From SVTX01 sp045632305 (GTDB lineage: Bacteria > Bacillota > Clostridia > Oscillospirales > CAG-272), in the NCBI GenBank assembly GCA_045632305.1, contig JAZQWL010000042.1:1-53636 (forward strand): a stretch of 53,636 nt of DNA, in the 5' to 3' direction. Of the stretch, positions 1 through 10,018 are shown in pieces (position 1 is the stretch's first letter; each line of letters starts with the position of its first letter). The notes below the pieces were generated by a model. That model saw nothing but the letters and a program-made list of their open reading frames with translations, did no database searches and was not told the origin of the DNA. The position numbers and the translations under genes were made by a program.

Positions 1-3000
1 GATCACTTGACAATACCCAACCACTGCTTGCGCTATTGTATGCGCCAAGACCTACGCCCGTTGTTGTAACGATAATATATGTACCACTTGTAAAGTCATC
101 AGCAGATGTTACCTTAACATAACCTGCAGGAGCTACATCAGGAGTTGTGGTTTCTTCTTCTGTTGTTGTTTCTTCAGTTGTAGGAGCTTCTGTTGTTGTT
201 TCTTCCTCGGGAACATCAGGATTTTCAACTTCGCCACCTTCTGTTTCAACTACATAGTATGTAATTTCAATAGATGTGATGTGAACCTGAGTTGTGGAAG
301 CGTTAACGTTCTTAAGAACGAACTCAGAAGCGTTGATAGCAACTGTGAATACCTTATCAGCAGATGTGGATGTTGCAACAGCTGTACCGCCAACGCTAAC
401 CTGACAATTTGCGTTGTTTGTTGTGTTAGCGAAAGTAATTGTGATAGACTGAATTACTGTGTTTTCAGCAACTGTGAACGTAAGAGTATTACCGTTCTTG
501 TTAGCGTTACCGTAGAGACGGAAGTTACCTGCCTTGTTAAGACCAACTGTAGAGGTGCTGGAGCCGTTTGCAGGAACAACGTTGAATACGTTTGCATCCA
601 AGCCGATCTTAGCAGCGTTGTTAGTATTCAATGTCATGTTGCCTGTAGATGAGCCCGTGTACTTACCTGTAACAGTAACTGCACCTTCTCTTGTACCACA
701 AACTGTGCAGAACTTGTCAACGTAGTTGTGCGCTACTGTTGTGCCCTGTGTCTTACCGCAAATTGTACATGTTGCGGGCTCCTGACATGTTGCTTCAGTA
801 AATTCACAAACTGTGTGGATCTCGTGAGCGATCATCCAACCGTTCTTCATCTGAGGATTGTTGGAGTACTTACCGATTATACCGTAAAGGATAACCGTGT
901 CACCAACCTTGGGCTTAACAGACATAGAACCGAACTGTGTAGAGCCGTTTGCGCTGTAAACGCCGTAAACGTAGAATTCTCTACCGGATTCGTCCTTGAT
1001 GTACAAGTTACCGTATGTTGTGTTTTCGATCTTTGTGATAACACCCTTTACAGAGTACTTATCGGATGTATAAGCGTTGTTAGCCTTTGTTGCACCGAGG
1101 TCGTTTGCTTCGGGAACTGTGAGGAAGTGGTCATTGTCTGCGCCACAACCGTTTGTACATGTGGGATAAAGCTTGTCAAATACGTGAACAACTACGCCAC
1201 AGTCAACGCATCCGCACTCTTCGTCAAATGCAGGGTGAACTGCCTTCTTACAGAGAGAACATACGCACTGCGCGCCGAGCTCGCCGTGAGCTGTGGGATC
1301 CTTTGCGCCCTGAGTTGCGCCACATTCACATGTAGCGGGAGCGATACATGTTGCGGGAGCGAAGCCAACGTGGTTGTTAGCATCCTTCTCACCTGCTACT
1401 CTGTTACAAGCAAGGCATGTAACGGGTGTCATACATGTAGGAACGCTGAGTTCACCTGTGTGAACGATTGCATTACATACTGTACATACGCAGTTTTCGA
1501 TTGTGCCGTGTTCACCGGAAACCTCACCGAATGTTGTACCGCAGAGCTTACATGTTTCGGGAGTGAAGCATGTTGCTACTGTCTTTTCGCCGTGAGCTGT
1601 GGGATCCTTTTCGCCAATGTGGTTTTCGCAGTCTACACAGTAAGCTGCTTCTCTACATGTAGCGGGAATTACGTTTGCATGATTATCAGCGTCAAGCTCT
1701 GTGCCTACCTTACCGCATACTGTGCAGTAACCGTATTCAGAGCATGTGGGAGCTACCCAACCCTGGCAATCAGCAAGCTTTTCGCCTTCAACTGTACCAC
1801 AAACTGTGCAGTGAGCTGCTTCTGCGCAAGTTGCGTCTACCCAACCTGTGTGTTCAGCTGTAACTGTACCCTCAACCTTGCCGCAGATTGTACATGTCGA
1901 AGGAGTCTTACATGTAGCAACTGTCATGTCGCAAGTGTGAGTTGTTGCGCTCTGGAGCCAAGATTCAACCATTGCGTTACCGCCAATGTTTGTAAGAAGA
2001 CCGAGAACTACTACTGTATCGCCAACTACGGGCATCTTTTCAACTGCAGCAGAACCTGTTGCGTTGAGAACGTTCTTGATAACGAGTGTGTTACCGTTAG
2101 CATCCTTGATTGTAATTGTTGTACCGTCAACGGATACTACTGTTCCCTTTACGCCGTACTTGTTAGTTGTTGTAGCGCCGTATGTGGGAAGATTTGCGAG
2201 AATGTCAAGCGCGTCACCTGTTGTGATGGGTGCGCCGGGCTTGGGCTCGTTAGCTGCTACGTCGTCGTTTGTGGAAAGAGCAAACTGAGCGATGAAAGGA
2301 TCATTCTGATTTGCAACTACGGGACCGATTGTTGTGTATGTCTTGTCGCTTCTTGTACCGAAAGCATATGTCTTTTCGTTTACAGTTGCAACGAGAGTCT
2401 TAAGAGTTTCATCATATGTGTAAACTGTGCTAGGTGTGGGTTCATACTTAGCGTTTACGTGTGTGCCACTTACTACCATGTTGAGGTAAATCTTGTAACC
2501 GTTCATCATTGTGTAGAGGTAGTAGCCACCTTCTGTTGCTTCAACGTAGAAGTTGAGAGCTGCTGCTGCATCAGTAGTTGTGCCCATATAGAAACCGTCC
2601 ATAAGACCGTTTACCAATACGAACTTTTCAGCTGCACCCTGGAAAAGAACGAAGTTGTACTTTGTGCCTTCAACGGGCTTTTCAGCTACGTAGAAGTCTT
2701 CTGCTGTTACTTCAGCAAAGTTAAGACCGAAGTACTTAACTCTACCCTGTGCTGCTGTTTCAAGCTTAACGTACTTGTAACCTGCATCACCGAGATCAAC
2801 AACAAACTCACTAAAGTCTGTAGATGTAACCTCAATTGTTGCTACCTCAACGTATGTTACGCCGTCAACGGAAGCAGAAATTGTAAATGTTGTCTGCTTG
2901 CCGCCAAGATTGAGAACAATGTTCTTCAAGGGCTTTACTGACTTGATGATTGCAACGCCTTCGCGTGCGGGCCACTGAGAGTAAGCGTTACCGCCTGCTG

Positions 3001-5848
3001 CTGCCTTGTAGATTCTGAGCTCTGTTGTGATATGACAGTCAACTGTAATAAGAGTTGTGTTATCGTCGAGAACTCTGTTTTCGGAAGCGTACTGTTCGCC
3101 TGCTTCCATTTCGGAGAATGTGTACTTAACGTCAACCTTTTCGCCTTCGGGCTCAGCGGGAGTATCGGGCTCTGTAGAACCGCCGTTGCCTGCTGCAAGT
3201 GTGAACTGAACCATGAAGGGGTTATATGAAAGTGCGTTTGCGCCAACAGTTGTGTATGTGTTGTCGTTTCTTGTACCGAATACATATTCAGCATCGTTCA
3301 CGATACCAACGATTGTCTTGATTGTTTCGTTGTATGTGAATACTGTGGAAGCTGTGTCGCCGTAAACTGCGTTTACGTGTGTACCGCTTACAACCATGTT
3401 GAGGTACTTCTTAGCACCGTTGATCATTGTGTAAACGTAGAAACCGCCTGTTGTTTCTTCAATGTAGAAATCAAGTGCGGAAGCGAAGTTCTCTGTTGTG
3501 GAGAGATAGTAACCGGATACGCCACCGTCAAGGAATACTACCTTGCCTGCCTTTGTCTGATTCATGAAGAGCTTGTAAGCTGTACCAACTACGGGCTTAA
3601 CTGCTGTTACTTCACTTGTAGGAGGTGTGGGAGGTGTGGGAGGAGTTACGGGTTCATCGGGTGTTGTAGAACCGCCGCCAACCTTTTCGATTACGAATGT
3701 GTAAATGGAAGTATCGGAGCCCATACCGTAGCATGTAAGGTAACCCTTATATACTTCGAGGTACTGTGCCTTGCCGTTGAAGTTTGCTGTGAAGCATCTG
3801 ATGAATACGCCACCGTCTGTGTCTTCGTAAACAAACTTTGTGAATTCACCTTCTTCAGCTACGAGACGAACGTTTGTGCCGTCTGCATAAAGGAACTTGC
3901 CATCTACTACGAAGGAGATAGAACCGTCTGCGTTTTCAATTACTGTGAATACAGCTGCATCTGCTGCATTTTCAGACATAACGAGCTGGTCCTTTGTAGA
4001 ACCGCTGGAGGATGTGTATACGTAAGGAGTTGCTGTTACGTACTTACCGCCAAGAGTGATCTTGATTGTTTCCTGTGAAGGAGCAACGGGAGTTGTAGGA
4101 ATGATCCAACCGTTCTTCATCTGGAGAGTATCATTGTACTTACCAAGAATACCGTAGAGCTTAACTGTATCGCCAACCTGGGGCTTATTTTCCAAGCTGT
4201 CGTATCTTGTATTACCGTCTTCGCTCCATGTGCCGTAAACGTAAAGTTCATTGCCGTTAGCGTCAACGATTGTCATGTTACCGTACTTGTCGGATGCGAT
4301 ACTCTTGATAGTACCGATTACGTAGTACTTACCTTCTGTGTACTTATCATGTTCCTTTGTACCTGCAACTTCAAGTGCCTGAGGAATTGAAAGAACAGAG
4401 TTAGGTGTGGGATCCTTGGGTGTTTCTACTGTTACTGTGAATGTTGCAGTAGCTGTAGCTGTGCCAAGTGTAAGTGTAGCTGTGAATGTTACTTCGCCTG
4501 CCTTGAGGAATGTAACCTTACCGTCAGCTGCAACTGTAGCAACCTCTGCGTTGGAGGATGTCCAAGCGATTGTTACTGTGTTGTATGTTCCGCCAAGAAC
4601 GGGAAGTGTAAGAGCGTATGTTGTTGTGTATGTTGCGTTAACTGTGAGGTTGTTCTTTTCTCTTTCAACCTTAACGTCGTCAGCAACCTCTGCCATACCG
4701 TGGTATGTGAACGCGTCTGCTCCGAGAGGAACGAGATAGAATGCGCCGTTGTAAACGTTAACGATACCCTTAACGTCTGCAATGTAGCCGGCGTGAGCTG
4801 TGTGACCTGCCTTGATTTCATCAAGAACTTCTGCGGGAAGACCGCAAGAGAGTGCAAGTCTTGTGTAAGTATCAACGTTACCGATGATCCACTTGTAGTA
4901 GTACTGAGCAATGTTCTGGTTTGTAATTTCTACGCCCTTAACCGTTACCCAACAACCCTGGAAGTTTGTAAGAGCATCTGCGTCAGCGCCGGAAGCTGCC
5001 TTTGCGATGTCTGTGATGTCGATGTACTCGATTGCCTTTTCTGTAGCGTCAACGATTTCAATAACCGCGTCCTTAACCTCGTGAACCTTGTTATAGATAT
5101 CCTTAATACCGGATACGGAAACTGTCATACCGATCTTAAGACCGAGATCTGCAACGGGGTCAATACCATCCTTGATTGCGTAAATGTAGTAACCGCCTTC
5201 ACCCTTGAGGTCCTGGAGGTAGAGGTTATTATAGCTGTCGCCTTCGCTCTTGGAGGAGATGCTTGTAATAATACCTTCAACTACTACGCTGTCGCCCTTG
5301 CCTGCTGCCATGTAATCAGCAAAGCCGGAAACTTCAAACTTAGGAACTGTGTGAACGTATTCACGTGTAAGTGTTTCGCCTTCATGTGTGATAGAAGCTG
5401 TGAGTGTGTATGTAAACTCTGCTTCTGCCTTGGGAACAACAACTGTGAGAAGTGTGTCGTTCTTTTCTGTGATAGTAACTGCGTCTGTACCTGTGATAGT
5501 CCATTCAACAGCGAATGTTACGTCACCGATCTTAACTGCCTTGATAAGATCGTAGTTACCTGTGTCTGTGAGGCTGTCCTTATAAAGCTGGTGAATATAA
5601 GCCATTGCCTCTTCAATGGGTGTAAGCTCAGGGAGAGGTTCTTCTGTTGTTTCTTCCTCACCCTTAGTTGTTGTTTCCTCAGAGGGAGCTTCTGTGGGCT
5701 GCTCTGTCTGAGTGGGGGTCGTATTCTCATGTGTGGGGGCCTGTGTTACGTCTTCGTCGCCTGTGTTCTTGTTAGAACAAGATGCAATCATTGCAACGGA
5801 GGAGATGCACATCAACACAGCGAGAATAATCGCTAAGATTTTTTTCAT
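1..5848 (-). CDS. giant multidomain lipoprotein with OB-like domains and CxxC repeats (3' end missing)
   Basis: The reading frame is open from ATG at 5848 to the left edge, giving 1,949 codons without a stop. An AAGGAG site lies about 6 bases before the start. A lipoprotein signal ends at Cys24 (IASC), followed by a Thr/Glu-rich linker. By eye the order is: Ig-like region (~78-165), OB-like (~170-265), second OB-like (~270-383), bacterial Ig-like (~387-477), OB-like (~483-583), a trefoil-like region (~580-720), two similar ~135-residue repeats (~748-885 and ~1053-1188) around a discoidin-like stretch, OB-like (~1210-1305), an array of about ten CxxC knuckles (~1302-1567), OB-like (~1575-1672), two more knuckles, a beta-rich region and another Thr/Glu linker (~1867-1904). 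The OB-like modules share the pattern 'YxVxGxI...GDTVxLYGI'. It should be tethered to the outer membrane face. Similar domain mixtures occur in secreted nucleases, so a catalytic domain may lie beyond the edge; that is inference. It is last in the ABC-importer/nuclease operon. Confidence -1.
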   Translation of the reverse strand, partial: MKKILAIILAVLMCISSVAMIASCSNKNTGDEDVTQAPTHENTTPTQTEQPTEAPSEETTTKGEEETTEEPLPELTPIEEAMAYIHQLYKDSLTDTGNYDLIKAVKIGDVTFAVEWTITGTDAVTITEKNDTLLTVVVPKAEAEFTYTLTASITHEGETLTREYVHTVPKFEVSGFADYMAAGKGDSVVVEGIITSISSKSEGDSYNNLYLQDLKGEGGYYIYAIKDGIDPVADLGLKIGMTVSVSGIKDIYNKVHEVKDAVIEIVDATEKAIEYIDITDIAKAASGADADALTNFQGCWVTVKGVEITNQNIAQYYYKWIIGNVDTYTRLALSCGLPAEVLDEIKAGHTAHAGYIADVKGIVNVYNGAFYLVPLGADAFTYHGMAEVADDVKVEREKNNLTVNATYTTTYALTLPVLGGTYNTVTIAWTSSNAEVATVAADGKVTFLKAGEVTFTATLTLGTATATATFTVTVETPKDPTPNSVLSIPQALEVAGTKEHDKYTEGKYYVIGTIKSIASDKYGNMTIVDANGNELYVYGTWSEDGNTRYDSLENKPQVGDTVKLYGILGKYNDTLQMKNGWIIPTTPVAPSQETIKITLGGKYVTATPYVYTSSSGSTKDQLVMSENAADAAVFTVIENADGSISFVVDGKFLYADGTNVRLVAEEGEFTKFVYEDTDGGVFIRCFTANFNGKAQYLEVYKGYLTCYGMGSDTSIYTFVIEKVGGGSTTPDEPVTPPTPPTPPTSEVTAVKPVVGTAYKLFMNQTKAGKVVFLDGGVSGYYLSTTENFASALDFYIEETTGGFYVYTMINGAKKYLNMVVSGTHVNAVYGDTASTVFTYNETIKTIVGIVNDAEYVFGTRNDNTYTTVGANALSYNPFMVQFTLAAGNGGSTEPDTPAEPEGEKVDVKYTFSEMEAGEQYASENRVLDDNTTLITVDCHITTELRIYKAAAGGNAYSQWPAREGVAIIKSVKPLKNIVLNLGGKQTTFTISASVDGVTYVEVATIEVTSTDFSEFVVDLGDAGYKYVKLETAAQGRVKYFGLNFAEVTAEDFYVAEKPVEGTKYNFVLFQGAAEKFVLVNGLMDGFYMGTTTDAAAALNFYVEATEGGYYLYTMMNGYKIYLNMVVSGTHVNAKYEPTPSTVYTYDETLKTLVATVNEKTYAFGTRSDKTYTTIGPVVANQNDPFIAQFALSTNDDVAANEPKPGAPITTGDALDILANLPTYGATTTNKYGVKGTVVSVDGTTITIKDANGNTLVIKNVLNATGSAAVEKMPVVGDTVVVLGLLTNIGGNAMVESWLQSATTHTCDMTVATCKTPSTCTICGKVEGTVTAEHTGWVDATCAEAAHCTVCGTVEGEKLADCQGWVAPTCSEYGYCTVCGKVGTELDADNHANVIPATCREAAYCVDCENHIGEKDPTAHGEKTVATCFTPETCKLCGTTFGEVSGEHGTIENCVCTVCNAIVHTGELSVPTCMTPVTCLACNRVAGEKDANNHVGFAPATCIAPATCECGATQGAKDPTAHGELGAQCVCSLCKKAVHPAFDEECGCVDCGVVVHVFDKLYPTCTNGCGADNDHFLTVPEANDLGATKANNAYTSDKYSVKGVITKIENTTYGNLYIKDESGREFYVYGVYSANGSTQFGSMSVKPKVGDTVILYGIIGKYSNNPQMKNGWMIAHEIHTVCEFTEATCQEPATCTICGKTQGTTVAHNYVDKFCTVCGTREGAVTVTGKYTGSSTGNMTLNTNNAAKIGLDANVFNVVPANGSSTSTVGLNKAGNFRLYGNANKNGNTLTFTVAENTVIQSITITFANTTNNANCQVSVGGTAVATSTSADKVFTVAINASEFVLKNVNASTTQVHITSIEITYYVVETEGGEVENPDVPEEETTTEAPTTEETTTEEETTTPDVAPAGYVKVTSADDFTSGTYIIVTTTGVGLGAYNSASSGWVLSSD

Positions 5849-5906
5849 GATGAACTCCTTCTTTCTTTTTTATATAAATATAAAATTTAAATCATCACTT
5901 AAATAA

Positions 5907-7430
5907 TTAATGGATGGTTATGTCATTCACAGAGAAGACCTTAACCTGATATGCTCCGTTGTAATAGTCGACAATACCGGAGGCAGTAATAGTCTGACCT
6001 TCGAATCTATCTGCTGTTACAAGGTTATTATTTTCATCATAGAGAACTGTTGTACGAACGGTGATAATAGTGCCGTCCTGAGCTTCACAAGTAAGAGAAA
6101 TAGCACCTGTGTTGCCACCCTCCTGAGTTGTCCAAGTTGAAACAACTCTGAGATTGCTTACGGTAACTGTGCTGAACTGAGCAAGCTCGCCGTACTGGAA
6201 CACCTTGGTTTCTATTGTTTCATTACCGTTTTCATCCTCATAGGTAACTTCAACGTTTACAGTTCCGTGAAGGATCGTTTCAGGGTCGGTTTCGAAGAAG
6301 GACGCGCCTTCTCCTTCTGTTATCTTATGTACGTACTCGGGATCATTGGGCTTCATAATATCATACTGGATATTGGATATCTGATAATATTCATAACCCT
6401 CACGTTCCTGAAGTGTACCTACCATACATACTCTGTTACCAACAGCAAGCGCCTTCATAACCGAGCCGGGCACGCCATAACCACAGAAAACCTGCATGCC
6501 GAAGAACATGCCTGTTTCCGAATCATATTCTTCCATATATATAGTAGCATCATCACGCATGGTTACAACACCCTCAAACTTAACGAGCTTGTTTTTGTAC
6601 TTCTCAGGATTGATCTTAAGCTCCTTGAGAGATACCTCGTGCGCGCCGTCGTAATAGAAGTCGGGGTCCTTATCCTTGGAGAATACGTGAAGACCGAGAT
6701 TCTTCGCCTGAGCAAGAGCAGCGGATGCTACAGTACCGTAAGTGTTGCCGCCTGTGTTTGAACCAAACGCCAAGCCCTGCTGAAGAATTTCAATATTGAG
6801 GTTGCGGTATTCTGTCATTTCTGCAGTCTTGTACCAAACCCAAACAAGATATCTTCCGCCTGTGGAGTCTGCATTCCATGTGGACGTATCAGACTCGATA
6901 ATGATAGATGTTGCATCCTTGAGGGCGTTCTTTGTGTAGTTGGACGCCTTCTTACCCCAGGGCTCTATCTCACCTGTGGATTCAGGAGTATTAATGCCAA
7001 GGTATCTTGCCTTGAGCACTGTGTCACCGATAACCGATGCTACGGAAGAAGGAACGTCAAAGTGAGTTGTGTCGCCGTCAATGAAACCGTATACTATCAC
7101 GTCATTGCCCTGCTTATCCTTTACCTTTTCCTCATGAACCTTAACCTCAGCGAAGATCTTACCGGAATCGGGATCAAACTTCACCTGGCTTGCATAGTCA
7201 ACAAACTCGGGCTCAGCAGTTGTTCCCTCTTCAGTGGGCTCCTCTGTGGGCTCCTCCGTTGTCTCATCTGTCGGCTCATCCGTTTCGGGAGCGTCCGTTT
7301 CGGGAGCTTTTGTAGGAGCTTCGGTTGTGGGTGTTTCTGTGTTGGCGTCGCCTGTGTTGCAGGCCGTAAAACAGCCCGCAACCATTGCGATCACCAACAA
7401 AATCAGTAAAATTTTGTTGAAAGTCTTCAT
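5907..7430 (-). CDS. thermonuclease (SNase)-fold lipoprotein with OB-like C-terminus
   Basis: 507 residues. The signal peptide has two possible lipobox cysteines (Cys20 in VAGC, Cys24 in FTAC), then a Thr/Glu/Pro linker to about residue 75. A staphylococcal-nuclease domain follows: 'IDGDT' (117-121), 'ARYLGINTPES' (141-151) and 'GGRYL' (191-195). By comparison with staphylococcal nuclease the catalytic residues Arg35, Glu43 and Arg87 correspond to Arg142, Glu150 and Arg193, all present. The calcium ligand Asp40 is Asn147 here. Residues ~265-360 and ~410-507 look like OB or other beta-barrel modules. Expected activity is phosphodiester cleavage of DNA and/or RNA at the cell surface. It lies 31 bases after the binding-protein gene and 58 bases before the giant lipoprotein, so co-transcription is likely. 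No convincing ribosome binding site precedes the ATG; the upstream region is AT-rich, so expression may depend on translation of the gene before it. Family assignment is confident; the substrate is not known. Confidence -1.
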   Translation of the reverse strand: MKTFNKILLILLVIAMVAGCFTACNTGDANTETPTTEAPTKAPETDAPETDEPTDETTEEPTEEPTEEGTTAEPEFVDYASQVKFDPDSGKIFAEVKVHEEKVKDKQGNDVIVYGFIDGDTTHFDVPSSVASVIGDTVLKARYLGINTPESTGEIEPWGKKASNYTKNALKDATSIIIESDTSTWNADSTGGRYLVWVWYKTAEMTEYRNLNIEILQQGLAFGSNTGGNTYGTVASAALAQAKNLGLHVFSKDKDPDFYYDGAHEVSLKELKINPEKYKNKLVKFEGVVTMRDDATIYMEEYDSETGMFFGMQVFCGYGVPGSVMKALAVGNRVCMVGTLQEREGYEYYQISNIQYDIMKPNDPEYVHKITEGEGASFFETDPETILHGTVNVEVTYEDENGNETIETKVFQYGELAQFSTVTVSNLRVVSTWTTQEGGNTGAISLTCEAQDGTIITVRTTVLYDENNNLVTADRFEGQTITASGIVDYYNGAYQVKVFSVNDITIH

Positions 7431-7461
7431 ATTAATATATAAGATATTTAATCAGATTCAA

Positions 7462-9015
7462 TTACTGTGCCTTCTTACACTCATCAATTGCCTGCTTGAA
7501 TGCTTCGTTGAGAAGTGCGTCAACATCAGTTGTAGGTGTTGTGAAGCAGTACTGCATAAGAGCGCCTACCTGGTCACGAGCTGCGGAAGAGCCGTTGAAC
7601 GCGGGAGATACGTAGTATGCGTTTGCCTGTTCGTTGGATACCTTGATGGAGAGAGCTGTTACGTTGTCACCGCCGTCAGCGTTTGCAATGTAGTCAGCGT
7701 ATACGGGAATATCGTTTACAGACTTGATAACGGGCATGTAACCGGATGTCATGGAGAATGCTGCCTGGAATTCTGCGTTTGTTGTAAGGAACTCAACGAA
7801 GAGCCAAGAAGCTACAACTTCCTGCTTGTTGTCGCTATCAAAGATACAGAGGGAGGGACCCTGAGAAATAACCTTGGGGTTAGCGGGATTTACCTGAGGA
7901 ATAGAAGCGACACCTACTTCAAATGCGTAACCGTTATTTGTTGCAGCGGGTCTCTGGTGTGTAGCACCTGCGGAAGAACCGATGGACATATAAGAACGAG
8001 GTGTGCTTGCATCCTGGTTTACAAAGAGACCGGATGTGTATGCGCCGTAGATTTCCTGAGTTGTGAAGTAACCTGCTTCATACCAAGATCTGAATTCCTT
8101 AACGAATGCCTTGTTCTGATCGTTGTTGAACTGGAAGTTCTTACCTCTTTCAGTGGATGTGTAGGGAGAACCGTACTGTTCTGTCATTGTGATGAACCAG
8201 TTTGCCTCGGAGTCGTAGCCGAGAGGAATACAGTTAGGATCAATTGCCTTGATCTGTGCGCAGAGAGCTTCCATTTCGTCCCAAGTTGTGGGAACCTTGA
8301 GGTTGTGCTGATCGAAGAATGTCTTGTTGTAGTAAAGAACTTCTGTAGACTTGGACATAGGAAGTGTATACATTGTCTTCGCCGCGTCAAATGCTGTACC
8401 TTCGTTGTAGAAGCCGGTGATGAAGTCAGCGATCTGCTCATCTGTAAGACCGAGAATTGTTTCGTTACCGAGAGCGTCAACTACGGGGATCTTGCTTTCG
8501 ATGAAGTTGTCAAGAGGAACAACCTTCTTTGTGATGTTGTAGAGAGCTACGTGGTCAGGATAGCAGTAAGCGATATTGGGCTGGTTACCTGCTGTAAGCT
8601 CTGTCTTGATCTGGTCACGGACGTCGTCGTAGCCACCTACCTGAGTGTGCTCGATAGTGATGTTAGGATACATCTTGTTGAACTCAACAATGTACTTATC
8701 AAGTACGTCGCGGAGGTTCTGACCCATTGTGTGGGAGAAAGTAATTGTTACTGCGCTGCCGTCATAACCGTTCTCGGGAATACCCTCGTAACGAACCTTG
8801 GGCTGAGTAACTACTTCACCCTTTTCGTCAGTCTGCTGTTCCTGACTGCCGGGTGTTGCAACCTCACCCTTTTCGTCTGTTACTACTTCACCTGCAGCGT
8901 CTGTTTCAGGCATAAAGTCTGTCTGCTGATGCTTATCCTGGTTACAACCTACAAGAGCGAAGAAGTTGAGGCAAAGAGCGATAACCAAAATTAACGCAAT
9001 TCGAATCTTTTTCAT
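7462..9015 (-). CDS. extracellular solute-binding lipoprotein of a CUT1-type ABC importer
   Basis: 517 residues from ATG 9015. A TTG 18 bases upstream is in frame, but AAAGGA sits about 8 bases before the ATG, so I prefer the ATG. The signal peptide ends in LVGC (Cys24). A low-complexity region follows in which 'TDEKGEV' occurs twice. From about residue 85 the protein follows the family-1 carbohydrate-binding pattern: 'VTITFSHTMGQ', 'FNKMYPNITIEH', and late motifs such as 'SWLFVEFLTT' and 'SGYMPV'. It should capture a ligand outside the cell and deliver it to the two permeases encoded just upstream. The family usually binds oligosaccharides or polyols. Because the next two genes encode a nuclease-fold protein and an OB-rich protein, a nucleoside, nucleotide or sugar released from nucleic acid is an alternative ligand, but nothing in the sequence proves this. 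Confidence -1.
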   Translation of the reverse strand: MKKIRIALILVIALCLNFFALVGCNQDKHQQTDFMPETDAAGEVVTDEKGEVATPGSQEQQTDEKGEVVTQPKVRYEGIPENGYDGSAVTITFSHTMGQNLRDVLDKYIVEFNKMYPNITIEHTQVGGYDDVRDQIKTELTAGNQPNIAYCYPDHVALYNITKKVVPLDNFIESKIPVVDALGNETILGLTDEQIADFITGFYNEGTAFDAAKTMYTLPMSKSTEVLYYNKTFFDQHNLKVPTTWDEMEALCAQIKAIDPNCIPLGYDSEANWFITMTEQYGSPYTSTERGKNFQFNNDQNKAFVKEFRSWYEAGYFTTQEIYGAYTSGLFVNQDASTPRSYMSIGSSAGATHQRPAATNNGYAFEVGVASIPQVNPANPKVISQGPSLCIFDSDNKQEVVASWLFVEFLTTNAEFQAAFSMTSGYMPVIKSVNDIPVYADYIANADGGDNVTALSIKVSNEQANAYYVSPAFNGSSAARDQVGALMQYCFTTPTTDVDALLNEAFKQAIDECKKAQ

Positions 9016-9084
9016 ATCTTTTTTTCCTTTCAAATATAAATATTTGCATTTTTATGTTTATGGCTTGCGCCAAAAAACCTTGGA

Positions 9085-9999
9085 TTAACCCTTGATACCC
9101 GAACGTGATACGCCCTTCATAATATACTTACGAAGGAAGATAAATACGAGGAACAAAGGAATTGATACGACGGTTACCGCCGCCATCTGTACGGGAATGT
9201 CCGCTTCGCCCGAGCCCGCGTCGGTAAATGCCGAACGTAGACCGTTTGTAATAAGGTAGAAATCCTTATGCGCTACGAGTCTGGGCCATACGTACGTATT
9301 CCATGCGCCCATCATCTTGAGGATGGTAATGGAAATGATCGTAGGAAGCGCCAAGGGGATCATAACCTTACGGAGATACTTAAAGTCGCTTGTACCGTCA
9401 ACCTTAGCGGCAAGGTAAAGCTCGTTGGGTATCTGCATGAAGTTGTTACGAAGCAGGTAGATATAGAAGATACTTACAAGGAACGGAATGATAAGAGCCG
9501 CATAGCCCCATACGGGATGCTGTGACTTATACCAACCGAACTTTGTGATCGTACCGTAGTTTGTGATCGTGAAAAGCTCACCGGGGATCATCATTGTACC
9601 GAGGAGAGCTGCAAACATTGCGTTCTTACCCTTAAATTCAAGTCTTGCAAACGCAAACGCGGAGAAGATAGTAATTATAAGGGAAAGACCTGTTGATACG
9701 AGACCTACTATAAGTGTATTAATGAAAAGTTTTGTAAGTTCGGCCTTTGTAAATGCCTGAACGTAGTTGCCCCACATGATTTTCTGAGGGAAAAGTGTAG
9801 GAACGGGGAGGCGGTATTCTGCCAAGGACTTAAGCGAGGAAATAATCATCCAGTAGAACGGGAAGACTACGATAAGCGCCATAATTCCGAGGAAGAGATA
9901 GAGACCTATCTGCGCGAGAATCTTTGTAACTCTCTGCGCGGAGGTAACCTTCTGCAGGTCGCGTTCTTTCATGACCTTCATGGTATTTTCTGTTGCCAT
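9085..9999 (-). CDS. ABC transporter permease, MalG-like
   Basis: 304 residues. The start is supported by AAGGAGGT about 8 bases before ATG 9999. About six transmembrane segments are evident, the first around residues 33-55 ('GLYLFLGIMALIVVFPFYW'). The cytoplasmic EAA loop that contacts the ATPase reads 'LAAKVDGTSDFKYLRKVMIP' in the last third. The sequence matches the MalG/inner-membrane component pattern of CUT1 importers, which translocate sugars or related solutes. It is 19 bases downstream of the other permease gene and 69 bases upstream of the binding protein, consistent with one transporter operon. Confidence -1.
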   Translation of the reverse strand: MATENTMKVMKERDLQKVTSAQRVTKILAQIGLYLFLGIMALIVVFPFYWMIISSLKSLAEYRLPVPTLFPQKIMWGNYVQAFTKAELTKLFINTLIVGLVSTGLSLIITIFSAFAFARLEFKGKNAMFAALLGTMMIPGELFTITNYGTITKFGWYKSQHPVWGYAALIIPFLVSIFYIYLLRNNFMQIPNELYLAAKVDGTSDFKYLRKVMIPLALPTIISITILKMMGAWNTYVWPRLVAHKDFYLITNGLRSAFTDAGSGEADIPVQMAAVTVVSIPLFLVFIFLRKYIMKGVSRSGIKG

Positions 10000-10018
10000 T
10001 TTAGTTTACCTCCTTATA

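Noticed and set aside
728..2941. Cys-rich plus-strand frame of 737 codons
   Set aside because: It is the complement of the giant lipoprotein gene, which has a ribosome binding site, lipobox and sensible domains. The plus-strand reading is very rich in Cys and Val with no known pattern.
7234..8994. Plus-strand frame of 586 codons
   Set aside because: It lies opposite the binding-protein and nuclease genes, which have clear families. It has no ribosome binding site and no recognisable domain.
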